Assembly (NCBI GenBank): GCA_963739085.1
Contig: CAVTZA010000010.1
Span: 124,001 to 188,000 of the forward strand
DNA: 64,000 bases
Direction: 5' to 3'
Source of the DNA: DATFQE01 sp963739085
GTDB lineage: Bacteria; Actinomycetota; Thermoleophilia; Gaiellales; Gaiellaceae
A model generated the notes under the pieces. It was not told where the DNA came from, did not search any database, and worked only from the letters and a program-made list of their open reading frames with translations. Made by a program: the position numbers and the translations under genes. Positions 42,858 through 52,329 of the stretch are shown piece after piece; position 1 is the first letter of the stretch, and every line of letters begins with the position of its first letter.

Positions 42858-43778
42858 GTGGCCGCCGCCGAGCCGTCCGCTGAGACCGTTGTCGCCGGGA
42901 CCGTTCTCGACGCGTCGGGCGCCGCGCCCAGGGTGCGGCGTGGCGAGGCACTCTATTTCGCGTTCCACAACAGGAAGCTCGTCTTCGGGCTCTCCCTGCT
43001 GCTCGTGCTCCTGCTGATCGCGGTGCTCGGGCCCATGCTCACCGACCTCGATCCGTTCGAGTTCTACGACGAGCTCGGGCAGCCGCCCTCGTCGGAGCAC
43101 TGGCTCGGCACGACCGCTCCCGGCCAGGACGTCTTCACCCAGTTCGTCCACGGGCTGCGAGCGAGCTTCGTCGTCGGCGCGGTCGCCGGGTGCGTGGCGG
43201 CGGTGATCGGAATGGTCGTCGGCTTCGCCGCCGGCTACTTCGGCGGTGTCGTCGACGACCTGCTCAGCATGCTCACGAACGTCGTGCTGGTGATCCCGAC
43301 GATCGCCGTGCTGATCATCGTCGCCGCCTACCTGACCGTCGGCAGCCTGATCTCGGAGGCGGTGCTGATCGGCCTCACCTCCTGGCCCTGGGCGGCGCGC
43401 GCGATCCGGGCCCAGACGTTCTCGCTCGCGAATCGCGACTTCGTGAGCCTCGCCCGGCTGTCGGGCCAGGGGGGCTGGCGGATCATCGTCAGGGAGATCG
43501 CGCCCAACATGAGCTCCTACCTCTTCCTGACGTTCATCCTGCTCTTCGGCGGCTCGATCCTGATCGCCGTCACGCTCGACTTCCTCGGCCTCGGCCCCTC
43601 GCAGGTCATGTCGCTCGGCCTGATGCTCAACGTGGCGGTCTCCAACAGCGCGCTCCAGCTCGGCATGTGGTGGTGGTTCATCACGCCGGGCGTCGCGATC
43701 ACGGCGCTCGTCTCCGCGCTCTACATCACCAACGTCGGCCTCGACGAGGTCTTCAACCCGAAGTTGCGGCGGACGTGA
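42858..43778 (+). CDS. ABC transporter permease, DppC/OppC type (306 aa)
   Basis: N-terminal cytosolic extension, then six membrane helices; LGTTAPGQDVFTQFVHGLRA and the EAA loop SLARLSGQGGWRIIVREIAP are typical. GTG start 3 nt after the first permease; stop overlaps the ATPase start (GTGA). Confidence 0.92.
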   Translation: MAAAEPSAETVVAGTVLDASGAAPRVRRGEALYFAFHNRKLVFGLSLLLVLLLIAVLGPMLTDLDPFEFYDELGQPPSSEHWLGTTAPGQDVFTQFVHGLRASFVVGAVAGCVAAVIGMVVGFAAGYFGGVVDDLLSMLTNVVLVIPTIAVLIIVAAYLTVGSLISEAVLIGLTSWPWAARAIRAQTFSLANRDFVSLARLSGQGGWRIIVREIAPNMSSYLFLTFILLFGGSILIAVTLDFLGLGPSQVMSLGLMLNVAVSNSALQLGMWWWFITPGVAITALVSALYITNVGLDEVFNPKLRRT

Positions 43779-45748
43779 GCGTTCAGGTCGACAACCTCCG
43801 CGTCTACTACCGCACGCTCCGCGGCGACGTGCAGGCGGTCGACGGCGTCAGCTTCGAGATCGCCGACCGTGAGATCATGGGCCTCGCAGGCGAGTCGGGC
43901 TGCGGCAAGACGACGCTCGGCAAGAGCCTGATCCGGATGGACGCGCGCATGCGGCGTGTGGAGGGGCGCGTCGCGCTCGACCACGTGGAGCTGCCGCTGG
44001 ACGACACCCGGGCGATGAACAAGCATCGCTTCAAGGACATCTCGCTCGTCCCTCAGTACGCGATGAGCGCCCTCACTCCGACGCGCAAGGTCGGCAAGCT
44101 GATCGAGGAGCTGCTCGAGTCGAGGGGCGTCGGGTTCGCGACCGTACGCCCGGAGCTCGAGCGCCGCCTCTCTCTGGTCGGTCTCTCGCGGGACGTGCTC
44201 GGGATGTACCCGATCGAGCTGTCCGGAGGCATGAAGCAGCGGACGGTGATGGTGCTCTCGACGCTGCTGAACCCGGCGCTGCTGATCGCCGACGAGATCA
44301 CCTCGGCGCTCGACGTCTCGACGCAGAAGGCGGTCGCCGAGACGCTGGTCGAGTTCAGGGACCGCGGCTACGTGAAGAGCATGATGGTGATCACGCACGA
44401 CCTCGCGATCCTGTACCAGGTCGCTGACACCATCCTCGTCATGTACGCGGGCAAGCTGGCCGAGAAGGCGCCGGCCGAGGTGATCATCCGCTCGCCGCTC
44501 CACCCCTATACGCAGCTGTTGATCTCCTCCCTGCCCGAGGTCGGAGTCACTTACGAGGAGCAGAGGCTCACCGGCATACCGGGCCGGCCGCCGCCGCTCC
44601 TCGACCCCCCGACCGGCTGCAGGTTCAGGGACCGCTGTCCACTGGCCTTCGACAAGTGCGTCGAGGAGCCGCCGTTCGTCGAGGTCGAGCCCGGTCACCA
44701 CGTCGTGCTGGAAGGCGTTCTAGGGCCGTCCAGCAATACACGCCGGCTTCTCGCCCGCGATCACGCGGCGCCAGAGACCACCCTCGCCTGCAAGGTTGCA
44801 GAGAACCTTGCTGCGGACGAGTGCGCCTCTGGCTTGGTGCTGCGACCAGAACTCGGCAGCATCAGACGGGCAGTGCTGACGCTCGAGCAGGTGACGAAGG
44901 TCTACAAGGTCGGCACCTTCGGCGGCAAGCGGTTGACCGCAGTCCGGGGTGTGTCGTTCGAGGTCAAGCCGGGCGAGGTCGTCTCGCTGATCGGCGAGAG
45001 CGGCAGTGGGAAGAGCACCGTCGGGAGGATGATCCTGCGACTGACGCCGGTCACCGAGGGCTCGATCACGTTCGACGGCGTCGACGTCGCGGGCCTCAAG
45101 CGCCGTCGGGTCAAGGGCTACTACCGCGAGGTCCAGGGCGTGTTCCAGGACCCGTTCAGCTCCTACAACCCGATCTTCAAGGTGGACCGGGTCTTCGGCA
45201 TGATCCGCGGCGCGTACTTCCCGGAGCTGAGCAGGGCCGACTGGCAGCGCAAGCTCCAGGCGTCGCTGCAGGACGTGAGCCTCGAGCCGGCCCACGTCCT
45301 GAACAAGTACCCCCACCAGCTCAGCGGCGGGCAGTTGCAGCGGCTGCTGATCGCCCGCGCGCTGCTGCTCGACATCAAGTACCTCGTCGCCGACGAGATC
45401 ATCAGCATGCTCGACGCGTCGACCCGGATCGACGTGCTGAACCTGCTCGGCGAGCTCAAGGCGCGCGGGCTCGGCGTCCTCTTCATCACGCACGACCTGT
45501 CGCTCGGCCACTACATCAGCGACACCACGATGATCCTGCGTAAGGGCGTGCTCGTCGAGCGCGGGCCGACCGAGCGCGTCTTTGCCAATCCGCAGCACCG
45601 CTACACGCAGATGCTGCTCGACTCGGTGCCGCAGCTCCACACCAAGTGGAGCGGCGGCCGCTCAGCGCAGCCCGAGGAGCATGAGGGCGACGACGGCGTC
45701 GTGCCCGACCTGGTCGAGGTCGGGCCCGGGCACTTCGTGGCGACCTAG
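43775..45748 (+). CDS. Fused OppD-OppF-type ABC transporter ATPase (657 aa)
   Basis: Two complete ATPase halves in one frame. Half 1: Walker A GESGCGKTT (~39-47), signature LSGGMKQR, Walker B LLIADEIT, and a Cys-containing oligopeptide C-terminal region (PTGCRFRDRCPLAFDKC). Half 2: Walker A GESGSGKST (~407-415), LSGGQLQR, Walker B LVADEII. They are joined by about 55 residues (44720-44880) of unusual composition. In most Opp/Dpp systems D and F are separate genes. The stop shares CTAG (45745-45748) with the convergent gene. Confidence 0.88.
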   Translation: MSVQVDNLRVYYRTLRGDVQAVDGVSFEIADREIMGLAGESGCGKTTLGKSLIRMDARMRRVEGRVALDHVELPLDDTRAMNKHRFKDISLVPQYAMSALTPTRKVGKLIEELLESRGVGFATVRPELERRLSLVGLSRDVLGMYPIELSGGMKQRTVMVLSTLLNPALLIADEITSALDVSTQKAVAETLVEFRDRGYVKSMMVITHDLAILYQVADTILVMYAGKLAEKAPAEVIIRSPLHPYTQLLISSLPEVGVTYEEQRLTGIPGRPPPLLDPPTGCRFRDRCPLAFDKCVEEPPFVEVEPGHHVVLEGVLGPSSNTRRLLARDHAAPETTLACKVAENLAADECASGLVLRPELGSIRRAVLTLEQVTKVYKVGTFGGKRLTAVRGVSFEVKPGEVVSLIGESGSGKSTVGRMILRLTPVTEGSITFDGVDVAGLKRRRVKGYYREVQGVFQDPFSSYNPIFKVDRVFGMIRGAYFPELSRADWQRKLQASLQDVSLEPAHVLNKYPHQLSGGQLQRLLIARALLLDIKYLVADEIISMLDASTRIDVLNLLGELKARGLGVLFITHDLSLGHYISDTTMILRKGVLVERGPTERVFANPQHRYTQMLLDSVPQLHTKWSGGRSAQPEEHEGDDGVVPDLVEVGPGHFVAT

Positions 45749-46116
45749 CCGGCGCGCTCGCGGCGCAGCAGTCGCCTGGAGGCCACGCCCAGGAGCAGGT
45801 TCGCCCCCCACACGATGAGGAGGGCCAGAACCCAGTCCGTCGCGCCCTCGATCGAGAAGCCGTCCGAGAGCAGGTCCGTGATGAGCAGGACCACGAACGT
45901 GGAGACGAGGGCCACGACGCCGAGCAGCGCACGGACCCGGCGGGCGACGATCCACGTGACAAGCGGCGTGATCACGAACGATGCGATGCTGAAGATCACG
46001 ACCGCGACCAGGAATCCCGACGCGTTGATCTTGACGCCATCGAGGAGTGCCGCGGCGATGAGCAGCGCGATGGCGTTCGCCGCAACCGCCAGGCCGATGC
46101 GAAGGAGGAAGCGCAC
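45745..46116 (-). CDS. Small phage-holin-4-like membrane protein (123 aa)
   Basis: Four hydrophobic helices (LRIGLAVAANAIALLIAAAL, AVVIFSIASFVITPLVTWIV, LLGVVALVSTFVVLLITDLL, VLALLIVWGANLLLGVA). Resembles the chromosomal mycobacterial-type IV holin-like family (Phage_holin_4_2); no phage genes nearby. Convergent with the ATPase gene. Confidence 0.65.
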   Translation of the reverse strand: MRFLLRIGLAVAANAIALLIAAALLDGVKINASGFLVAVVIFSIASFVITPLVTWIVARRVRALLGVVALVSTFVVLLITDLLSDGFSIEGATDWVLALLIVWGANLLLGVASRRLLRRERAG

Positions 46117-46194
46117 GGCAGCCGAGGATACGCAGCGCCTAGGTCGGACTGAAGAGCAGTTACGGGCCGAGTACGACCCGGGCGGCCTCTTGGG

Positions 46195-46926
46195 CTAAAG
46201 ACCGCAGCGTTGGGCCTTGGGGACGGTCCGACCCAGGGCTCTCGCTGCGGTCGCCTGCAGCAGCCGCGACGTGCGGGCCGGCGCGCCGACGAGCTCGAGC
46301 TTCGGCGTCCGCAGCGGAGCCCTGAAGAGGCGGCCGTAGACGACGAGCGCGGTTGCGTAGGTGCCCAGCGGGCTGGGATGGAACCCGTCGCCGCCGTAGA
46401 GCGGGACGCGGCGGTCGCACCGCCAGGCCTCCTGCCAGGCGACGCCTGCGGGCAGGAGCTCGGCGCCGGCCGCGCCTGCGGCGCGCCGGTAGCTGAGGAT
46501 GACGTCGCGTAGCGCCGATTGGCGGTAGGACTCGGGCCACACGGTCAGCAGCGCCGGGCGCGTCCCCTTCGACCGCGCCTCGTCGGCGAAGCGCATCGCC
46601 CACGCGCGCAGGTTCACCTGGCTCTCCGGAAGCGCGGACGGCCCCTGCTGCATGACGACGACGTCCCAGCTCCGCGACGCGAGCGCCTTCTGCGCCTCGC
46701 CGAGGTTCCAGTGGTCCTCGAGGCTGTAGCCGCCGACCGCGATCGTCCGGTACTCGAGCTTGCGGCCGGATGCGTCGGCGAGGCCGGCCACGTAGGCAGG
46801 GAGGTCGTTGGTGGCTGTGAGGCTGTTGCCGACGAAGAGGACTCGGAGCGACCGCGGCGCGGCCGAGGCTGATCCTGCGCCGAGTACGAGCGAGAGCGCG
46901 AGCAGCGCACCGAGACACCGCGTCAT
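46195..46926 (-). CDS. Exported SGNH-hydrolase-like protein (243 aa)
   Basis: Signal peptide (CLGALLALSLVLGAGSASAA), then VLFVGNSLTATNDLP (block I with GNS in place of GDS), VVVMQQGPSALPE and DGFHPSPLGTYATALVVYG (block V Asp-x-x-His). Likely an esterase or acyl hydrolase acting outside the cell; substrate unknown. Confidence 0.78.
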   Translation of the reverse strand: MTRCLGALLALSLVLGAGSASAAPRSLRVLFVGNSLTATNDLPAYVAGLADASGRKLEYRTIAVGGYSLEDHWNLGEAQKALASRSWDVVVMQQGPSALPESQVNLRAWAMRFADEARSKGTRPALLTVWPESYRQSALRDVILSYRRAAGAAGAELLPAGVAWQEAWRCDRRVPLYGGDGFHPSPLGTYATALVVYGRLFRAPLRTPKLELVGAPARTSRLLQATAARALGRTVPKAQRCGL

Positions 46927-46981
46927 GCTCCGACGATAGGAGCCGCCTCCGCTGTCGGCAAACGATTCGAGAAAGCCGAAA

Positions 46982-47395
46982 TCAGCCGCGTTCGCCCGAG
47001 TCCATGACCGTGAAGAGCGTCAGCTGCATGCCGTCCGGAGCCCGCACGCGCACGTTGCGGTGGAACCAGGGCGTCACGGCGGGGCCGCCGACGTGCTGGG
47101 CGCCGCCGGCGACGAGCGCCTTCGCCGTCGAGTCCGAGTCCTCGACCTCGAGCGCTAGCCGGATCGGCCCCGAGACGAGCTCGCCGACCTCGACGCGGTC
47201 GACGAGGTCGGACTGGTCGACGGAGAGCAGCTCGAGGGTCGCACGACCCGCGTCGAGGATCGCGCCGCTGCCGGTCGGCTCGCTCCATTCGTCTATCGCT
47301 GGGAGCCCGAGCACGTCGCGGTAGAAGCGCAACGCCTCGTCGTAGTTCTCGACCGTCATCGCCAGCCGCAGCTCACGCACCGGGCTCTCCGGCAT
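46982..47395 (-). CDS. VOC-family protein (137 aa)
   Basis: Glyoxalase/bleomycin-resistance fold: LRLAMTVENYDEALRFYRDV, IRLALEVEDSDSTAKALVAG, VRVRAPDGMQLTLFTV. Metal ligands incomplete by eye. Function unknown. ATG at 47395. Confidence 0.78.
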   Translation of the reverse strand: MPESPVRELRLAMTVENYDEALRFYRDVLGLPAIDEWSEPTGSGAILDAGRATLELLSVDQSDLVDRVEVGELVSGPIRLALEVEDSDSTAKALVAGGAQHVGGPAVTPWFHRNVRVRAPDGMQLTLFTVMDSGERG

Positions 47396-47434
47396 GCTCG
47401 TCTCCTTCGTCGGGATCGGGCGGAGTCTCGCGGA

Positions 47435-48080
47435 TCAGCCGCGGAGGTAGGCGAGCACCGCCAGCACGCGGCGGTGGTACTCGGAGGTCTCGCCGATCCC
47501 CAGCTTGAGCAGGATGTGGCGGACGTGGGTCTCGACCGTCTTGGGGCTCAGGAAGAGCTGCTTGCAGATGCTGTCGTTCGAACGGCCCTCCGCGATCAGC
47601 GCGAGCACCTCGAGCTCCCGCGGCGTGAGCTCGCCGAGCGGGCTCTCGTCGCGTGGCTTGCGCACGAGCCTCGCGACGATCGTCGGATCGAGGACGCACT
47701 CTCCCGTCGGCGATGCGCTCGAGCGCGTCGACGAGCACGGCCAGGTCCGAGACGCGCTCTTTGAGCAGGTAGCCGGAGCCCTCCGGGTGGTCCTCGAGCA
47801 GGCGCATCGCGTAGTGCGACTCCACGTAGTGGGAAAGCACGAGGACGCCGACAGACGGGTGCTTGGCACGGATCTCGTGGGCCGCGACCAGCCCCTCGTC
47901 GGTGTGGGTCGGCGGCATCCGGATGTCGACGATCGCGACGTCGGGCCGCGTCAGCTCGACCCGGCGTATCAGCTCGTCCGCGGTTCCGGCCCGGCCGACG
48001 ACGTCGAAGCCGGCGTCCACGAGCAGGCGCGCGACGCCTTCGCGGAGCAGCGTCTCGTCGTCGGCGATTACGACTCGCAC
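47435..48080 (-). CDS. LuxR/NarL-type response regulator, frameshifted
   Basis: Receiver domain (RVVIADDETLLREGVARLLV, phospho-Asp in VAIVDIRMPP, Lys in GYLLKERV) followed after a frame break near 47703 by a GerE/LuxR HTH (LTPRELEVLALIAEGRSNDS, LSPKTVETHVRHILLKLGI). One extra G in a G-run explains the break; restored length 214 aa, normal for the family. GTG at 48080 overlaps the kinase stop by 13 nt. Best candidate in the window to bind the 16-bp dyads of the 49.8-64 kb island. Confidence 0.85.
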
Positions 48081-49775
48081 GGGAGCTCCGCCCGGAGCGT
48101 GACCGCGCCGTCCGTCCCGGGAACGAGCGTGAGCCGGCCGTCGAGGGCGCCGACGCGGTCCTCGAGCGCGGTGAGGTCGAGGCTGTCCTCGCCCGTCTGG
48201 ACCTCGACGACGAGTGCACCGTCCGAGGCCGACGCGCCGACGGCAAGCGGCTTCCTCGCCGTCCGTGCCGCTTCGGCAACGACCGTATACGCCGCTGTCT
48301 CGACCGACGCGTCGTAGCGCGTCTCGGGGATGCCGTCCAACCGGATGGGCACGCGGCCCTCCTCGGCGAGCGCCTCGAGGGCCGCTGCCAGGCCTTCGTC
48401 GGCGAGGACCGCGGGGAAGATGCCGTGCGCGAGCTCGCGCAGCTCGGCAGCGGCCTGCCGCAGCTCGTTCTCCGCCTCCTCGAGCCTCCCGTCCGCGTCG
48501 GCCATGCGACCGCGCAGCAGCCGAAGCGACAGCGAGAGCCCGACCAGGCGCTGCTGCGCACCGTCGTGGAGGTCGCGCTCGAGCCGCCTGCGTTCGGCGT
48601 CCCCTGCGTCGACGATCCGGGCGCGCGACGCTCGCAGCTCCTCGAGCCGCGCCCGGACCTCGGCCTGGAGCCGCTCGTTCTCGAGGGCGAGGCGGGCCGC
48701 CGCTGCCACCTCCTCGACGAGCTGCTCGTCGTCGAGGAGCCCAGGCCGGTGGCCCAGGACCGCGACGGCCTGGCCGTCCTGGACGAGGCTGGTCGTCTCG
48801 AGCTCGTGCGACAGCTCGACGGGTCGACCCTCGCCGTCGACCAGGCGCTCCGGGTCGCCCACCGGATAAGCGAGCACGAGCGCCGGGTCGCCCGCGATCC
48901 CGGCGAGGACATCCCGCAGGCCGCCCGGCGGCGTCGTCCGCGTGAGCTCGACAACGAGGCGCGCGACCTTCGACCGCGCGCGTCGCGCCCGCGCGAGATT
49001 CCACGCGGCGAATGCGGCCACGCCCATGAGCGCTGCGGCCTGTCCGAGCCACAGCCGGCGCTCGTCGGTGCCGTTGCCGACGAATCCGCGGTCGAGCGAG
49101 ATCCAGAACGTGGCCGCCACCAGCAACAGGTACACGGCCGCCGCCGCGGCGACCGGGCGGCCCGCGCGCGAGCCGCGGACGAGCTTCCAGGCCGCGAGCG
49201 CGGCGAGGGCGACCGCCCAGGCGACGCCGAGGTACAGGCCGGCGCGCGTGAGATCCTCCGCCGCGCCGCCGTCGGGTCTCAGCAGAAGGAGGTTGTCCGG
49301 GCACTGCCCGCAGCCCTCCCCCTGCGGGTCGAAGAGCAGGGCGGGAAGCACGCCGAGGCCGAGCAGCCCGCCGGCGTATGCCACAGCGACCGCTGCAGTC
49401 TCGACCCGGGAGGTGAGCCGGCCGCCGGGATAGCGCGAGTGCGGCGTGCGCCACGAGCGGCGCGCAGGCCGCCGAGAGCGCGAGCCCGATCGTGAACGCG
49501 AGCGCCGAGCGGACCTCGGGGTTGTTCCACTCGGGCACGAACCACGCGAAGCCCGCGGCGGTGAGCAACAGTCCGAAACGGCTCGCCGGCCTTCGCACCC
49601 AGCTCGCGAGCCCGCAGCCGATCAGCGCCCAACCGGCGGCAAGCAGCGCAGCTCCCGCGGCGTCGGACGAGCCGGCGAAGCCGTAGCCGGGGTGGTCGCG
49701 GGCGACGCGGAGCGTGGCGATCCCGACGCCGATTCCGGCGCCGAAGACCCCGACGGCCAGCGGCCACCGTCGCAT
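48068..49775 (-). CDS. Sensor histidine kinase 1: phospho-acceptor His kept, ATP-binding domain degenerate; frameshifted
   Basis: About 568 aa after removing one extra base near 49431 (the break falls in the family motif HAALAYPGGRL). N-terminal membrane helices, a GAF-like region, coiled coil, then HisKA_3 with ERRRLERDLHDGAQQRL (His codon 48566-48568). The C-terminal ATPase part lies in an intact frame yet lacks the N-box (AEAARTARKP instead of xEALTNxxKHA), the DxGxG box (QTGEDSLDL) and the second Gly box (DLTALEDRV). It probably cannot bind ATP and would need another kinase. Upstream dyad at 49812-49827. Confidence 0.83.
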
Positions 49776-49811
49776 GCGTCAATCGTGTCACGGCTCACGG
49801 GTCGGCTCCAA

Positions 49812-49827
49812 TCGGTGCCAGCCCTGA
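49812..49827 (-). promoter_or_regulatory. Island dyad upstream of kinase 1 operon
   Basis: On the minus strand TCAGGGC-tg-GCACCGA, 37 nt upstream of the kinase 1 ATG. Same dyad as at the secreted-protein promoters; suggests autoregulation of the kinase-regulator operon. Confidence 0.6.
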
Positions 49828-49964
49828 TCTGTCGCGCAGCAAGACCTGAAGCGTTCCGCCGGACCGTCGCGCGACATCCGGGCGTTGAAGCTGCAAACGC
49901 TCGGCGGGCCGGGCCTCGCGCTGCCGGGGGCTGTTCGACGTGAGGGGTCCGTGAGACAATTCGA

Positions 49965-50008
49965 TCAGGGCATGCCCCGATGTGCCGGAGGCGAGACGGC
50001 CCTAGCGT
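49965..50008 (+). promoter_or_regulatory. Island promoter 1 (dyad plus TAGCGT -10)
   Basis: Dyad TCAGGGC-at-GCCCCGA (49965-49980) followed by TGT and, 18 nt later, CTAGCGTC; TAGCGT (50003-50008) fits TANNNT. The dyad centre is about 43 bp upstream of the expected start site, the position of a class II activator. No sigma-70 -35. Drives the TolB-like and first DctP-like genes. Confidence 0.7.
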
Positions 50009-50035
50009 CGGCTGCAGCTCACGAAGGAGGCAGCC

Positions 50036-50911
50036 ATTAACCGCTCGAAGATCGTCGTCATCTCGCTCACGGGCTTCGCACTGCTGGCGGCCGCGGGGTC
50101 AGTCGGCGCGAGCTCCGCCAAGGCGCCGTGGAGGATCTTCCTCACAAGCGATCGCCAGGGCGACTCAGAGCTCTATGTCATGAACGCGGATGGGCGCGGC
50201 GCGCGCCGGCTGACGCGAACGCCGGGATGGGACGGCTTCGGCGGCTTGTCGCCGGACGGCAAGAAGGTCGTCTTCGGCAGCCAGGACCGGCGTGTCGGCA
50301 ATCCCGAGATCTATGTCATGAACCTCGACGGCAGCGGGAAGCGTCGGCTGACGCGGAACCCGGCATTCGACTGCTGCCCGACATGGTCGCCCGATGGGCG
50401 GAAGATCCTCTTCACGAGCAACCGCGACGGGAACAACGAGGTGTACGTGATGAAGGCCGACGGCAGCGCGCAGCGGACACTGTCGCCGAGCCCGTCGACC
50501 CAGGAGTTCAGCGGCTCCTGGTCTCCGGACGGCCGGACGATCCTCTTCCGGAGCGATCGCGAAGGCAACTGGGAGCTCTACGCAATGAACGCTGACGGCA
50601 GTGATCCACGCAACCTGACTCGAAACGCGTTCCGTGATGACGGCGGCGTCTGGTCACCAGACGGGCGGAGGATCGTGTTCGCGAGCAACCGTGATCGCAA
50701 CGGCGAGGTCTACGTCATGAACGCCGACGGCAGTGCCCAACGGCGGCTGACCCGAACCCGGGAGGATGACCTCGCATTCTCCTGGTCACCCGACGGGCAG
50801 AGGCTTGCCTTCTTCCGGTTTCCGGTGAAGCCGAGGTGGGCGTTCTTCGTCATGAACGCCGACGGCAGCGGCGTTCGCAAGGTGACGTGGTCACTACCCG
50901 GCAGGCGCTGA
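50036..50911 (+). CDS. Exported TolB-like beta-propeller (WD40-like/PD40) protein, apparent ATT start
   Basis: Five to six PD40 repeats, each with SPDG(R/K)x(I/V)xF and YVMNxDGS (for example SPDGRKILFTSNRDGNNEVY). The signal peptide is encoded just upstream of the first ATG: from ATT at 50036 one reads NRSKIVVISLTGFALLAAAG, ending ASSAKA. AAGGAGG lies 5 nt before this ATT. The first standard start (ATG 50180) would remove the signal peptide and first repeat. Length from ATT 291 aa. The 3' end overlaps the next gene by 25 nt. Confidence 0.8.
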   Translation: MNRSKIVVISLTGFALLAAAGSVGASSAKAPWRIFLTSDRQGDSELYVMNADGRGARRLTRTPGWDGFGGLSPDGKKVVFGSQDRRVGNPEIYVMNLDGSGKRRLTRNPAFDCCPTWSPDGRKILFTSNRDGNNEVYVMKADGSAQRTLSPSPSTQEFSGSWSPDGRTILFRSDREGNWELYAMNADGSDPRNLTRNAFRDDGGVWSPDGRRIVFASNRDRNGEVYVMNADGSAQRRLTRTREDDLAFSWSPDGQRLAFFRFPVKPRWAFFVMNADGSGVRKVTWSLPGRR

Positions 50912-52329
50912 TCCGGCGGGGCGCGGCCCTGGTCGTCGCGCTCGCCGTTGTCGCGGCGGGCTGCGGCGGCTCCGGCGGCGACAAGGCAGGCGGGGACGAC
51001 ATCAAGGTCACAACGTCGGTCGCGCCCGTCGGGAAGCCGGTCACGCTCACCCTGGTCTCCTTCGACGACTTCTGGACGTCGGAGTATGCGGCGGCGGTCT
51101 CGCGGTTGTCGGGCGGGACGATTCGCATCGAAAGACGGCTCGGCGGAGAGGCGCTACTCGACTACGAAGGGCGTCATATCGAGACGGTTCGCGCCGGTGA
51201 CGCGGATCTGGCGAGCGTCGGTGCGCGAGCCTGGGACCGGATGGGCGTGACGAGCTTCCAGGCGCTCGTCGCTCCGTTCCTGATCGACAGCTCGGCGCTC
51301 GAGCGGCGGGTGGTCGGAAGCCCGGTCGTCGATCGGATGCTCGAGGGCGTCGAGCCGCTGGGCCTGGTCGGGCTCGCCGTCCTGCCCGGCCTTTTGCGCC
51401 GACCCTTCGGCGCCTCGCGGTCGTTCGTCGGCCGCAGAGACTACGTCGGCGCGGTGTTCGGCACTCGCTACGGGGACGTCGCGCGCGACTCGCTCGCAGC
51501 CCTCGGGGCGACGGGGAAGGCCTACCGGATCGGCTCGCTGGCAGGCCTGGATGGCGCAGAACTCGACCCGTGGACGATCGCGAATAACCGCTACGACGCG
51601 CCTGGCACGACGCTGACCGCGAACGTGGTCCTCTGGGCGCGGCCGGAGACGATCGTCATCAGCCGCGCCGCATTCGACCGGCTTCCGCCTTCGCAGCAGG
51701 GGATCCTGCGCCGCGCAGGGCGTGAGGCGGTGGCGCCGGTGGTCGCCCGCATCGAGAAGGAGCAAAAGGATGGGCTGCAAGTGGTCTGCGGCCGCGGAAA
51801 CCTGACCCTCGTGACTGCCTCCTCGTCCGAGCTCGCCGCCTTACGCGCGGCAGTTCAGCCGGTTTACGACGAGCTCGAACGCGATCCGCGGACGCGCGAG
51901 TTCATCGCCGAGATCCGGAAACTGCGCACGGGAGAGGCAGCCGTTGGCGAATCCGTGCAGTGCCCCGGCGGCCAAATGGCCGCCTCAGAGCTCGAGGGCG
52001 TCTGGGAATCGAGCGTGACGCGTGCGGCGATGCTCGGGGACGGGGCCTCCCCGGCTGAGGCCGCGACGTATGCGGGTCGGGGAACGCTCGAGCTCCGAGA
52101 CGGACGCTGGAGTTTCCGCGGGCGCCGCACAACCGTCACCGGCACTTACGTTGTGGCGGGCAATGCGCTTCGGCTCACAATGCTCACCTGTACGGCGAAT
52201 CCCTGTTCTCCCGGCGCCGCGACCGACTACAGCTGGAGTGTCTACCGCGGCGCGCTGACGCTCACACCGCGCGAGGGGAGCCTGTTCTGGCCGAGACTCG
52301 TCTCGAAGCCGGGACGGCGGGTCGGCTAA
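50887..52329 (+). CDS. DctP-like solute-binding lipoprotein with extra C-terminal domain, paralogue 1 (480 aa)
   Basis: Lipoprotein signal (ALVVALAVVAAGC) then GGSGGDKAGG. The core resembles TRAP-transporter receptors (DctP): VRAGDADLASVGARAWDRMG, FQALVAPFLIDS, TLTANVVLWARPETIVISR, LPPSQQGILRRAGREA. From ~residue 375 an additional ~100-residue beta-rich domain (LEGVWESSVTRAAMLGDG, TGTYVVAGNALRLTM, YSWSVYRGALTLTPREG) is shared with the paralogues at 56728 and 60571. No DctQ/DctM permease in the window, so it may be a co-sensor or binding protein rather than a transporter part. GTG at 50887. Confidence 0.78.
   Translation: MVTTRQALIRRGAALVVALAVVAAGCGGSGGDKAGGDDIKVTTSVAPVGKPVTLTLVSFDDFWTSEYAAAVSRLSGGTIRIERRLGGEALLDYEGRHIETVRAGDADLASVGARAWDRMGVTSFQALVAPFLIDSSALERRVVGSPVVDRMLEGVEPLGLVGLAVLPGLLRRPFGASRSFVGRRDYVGAVFGTRYGDVARDSLAALGATGKAYRIGSLAGLDGAELDPWTIANNRYDAPGTTLTANVVLWARPETIVISRAAFDRLPPSQQGILRRAGREAVAPVVARIEKEQKDGLQVVCGRGNLTLVTASSSELAALRAAVQPVYDELERDPRTREFIAEIRKLRTGEAAVGESVQCPGGQMAASELEGVWESSVTRAAMLGDGASPAEAATYAGRGTLELRDGRWSFRGRRTTVTGTYVVAGNALRLTMLTCTANPCSPGAATDYSWSVYRGALTLTPREGSLFWPRLVSKPGRRVG

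Noticed and set aside
45745..46116. Holin-like gene as sign of a prophage
   Set aside because: No other phage genes, integrase or attachment-site repeats were seen; such holin-like proteins are common chromosomal genes.
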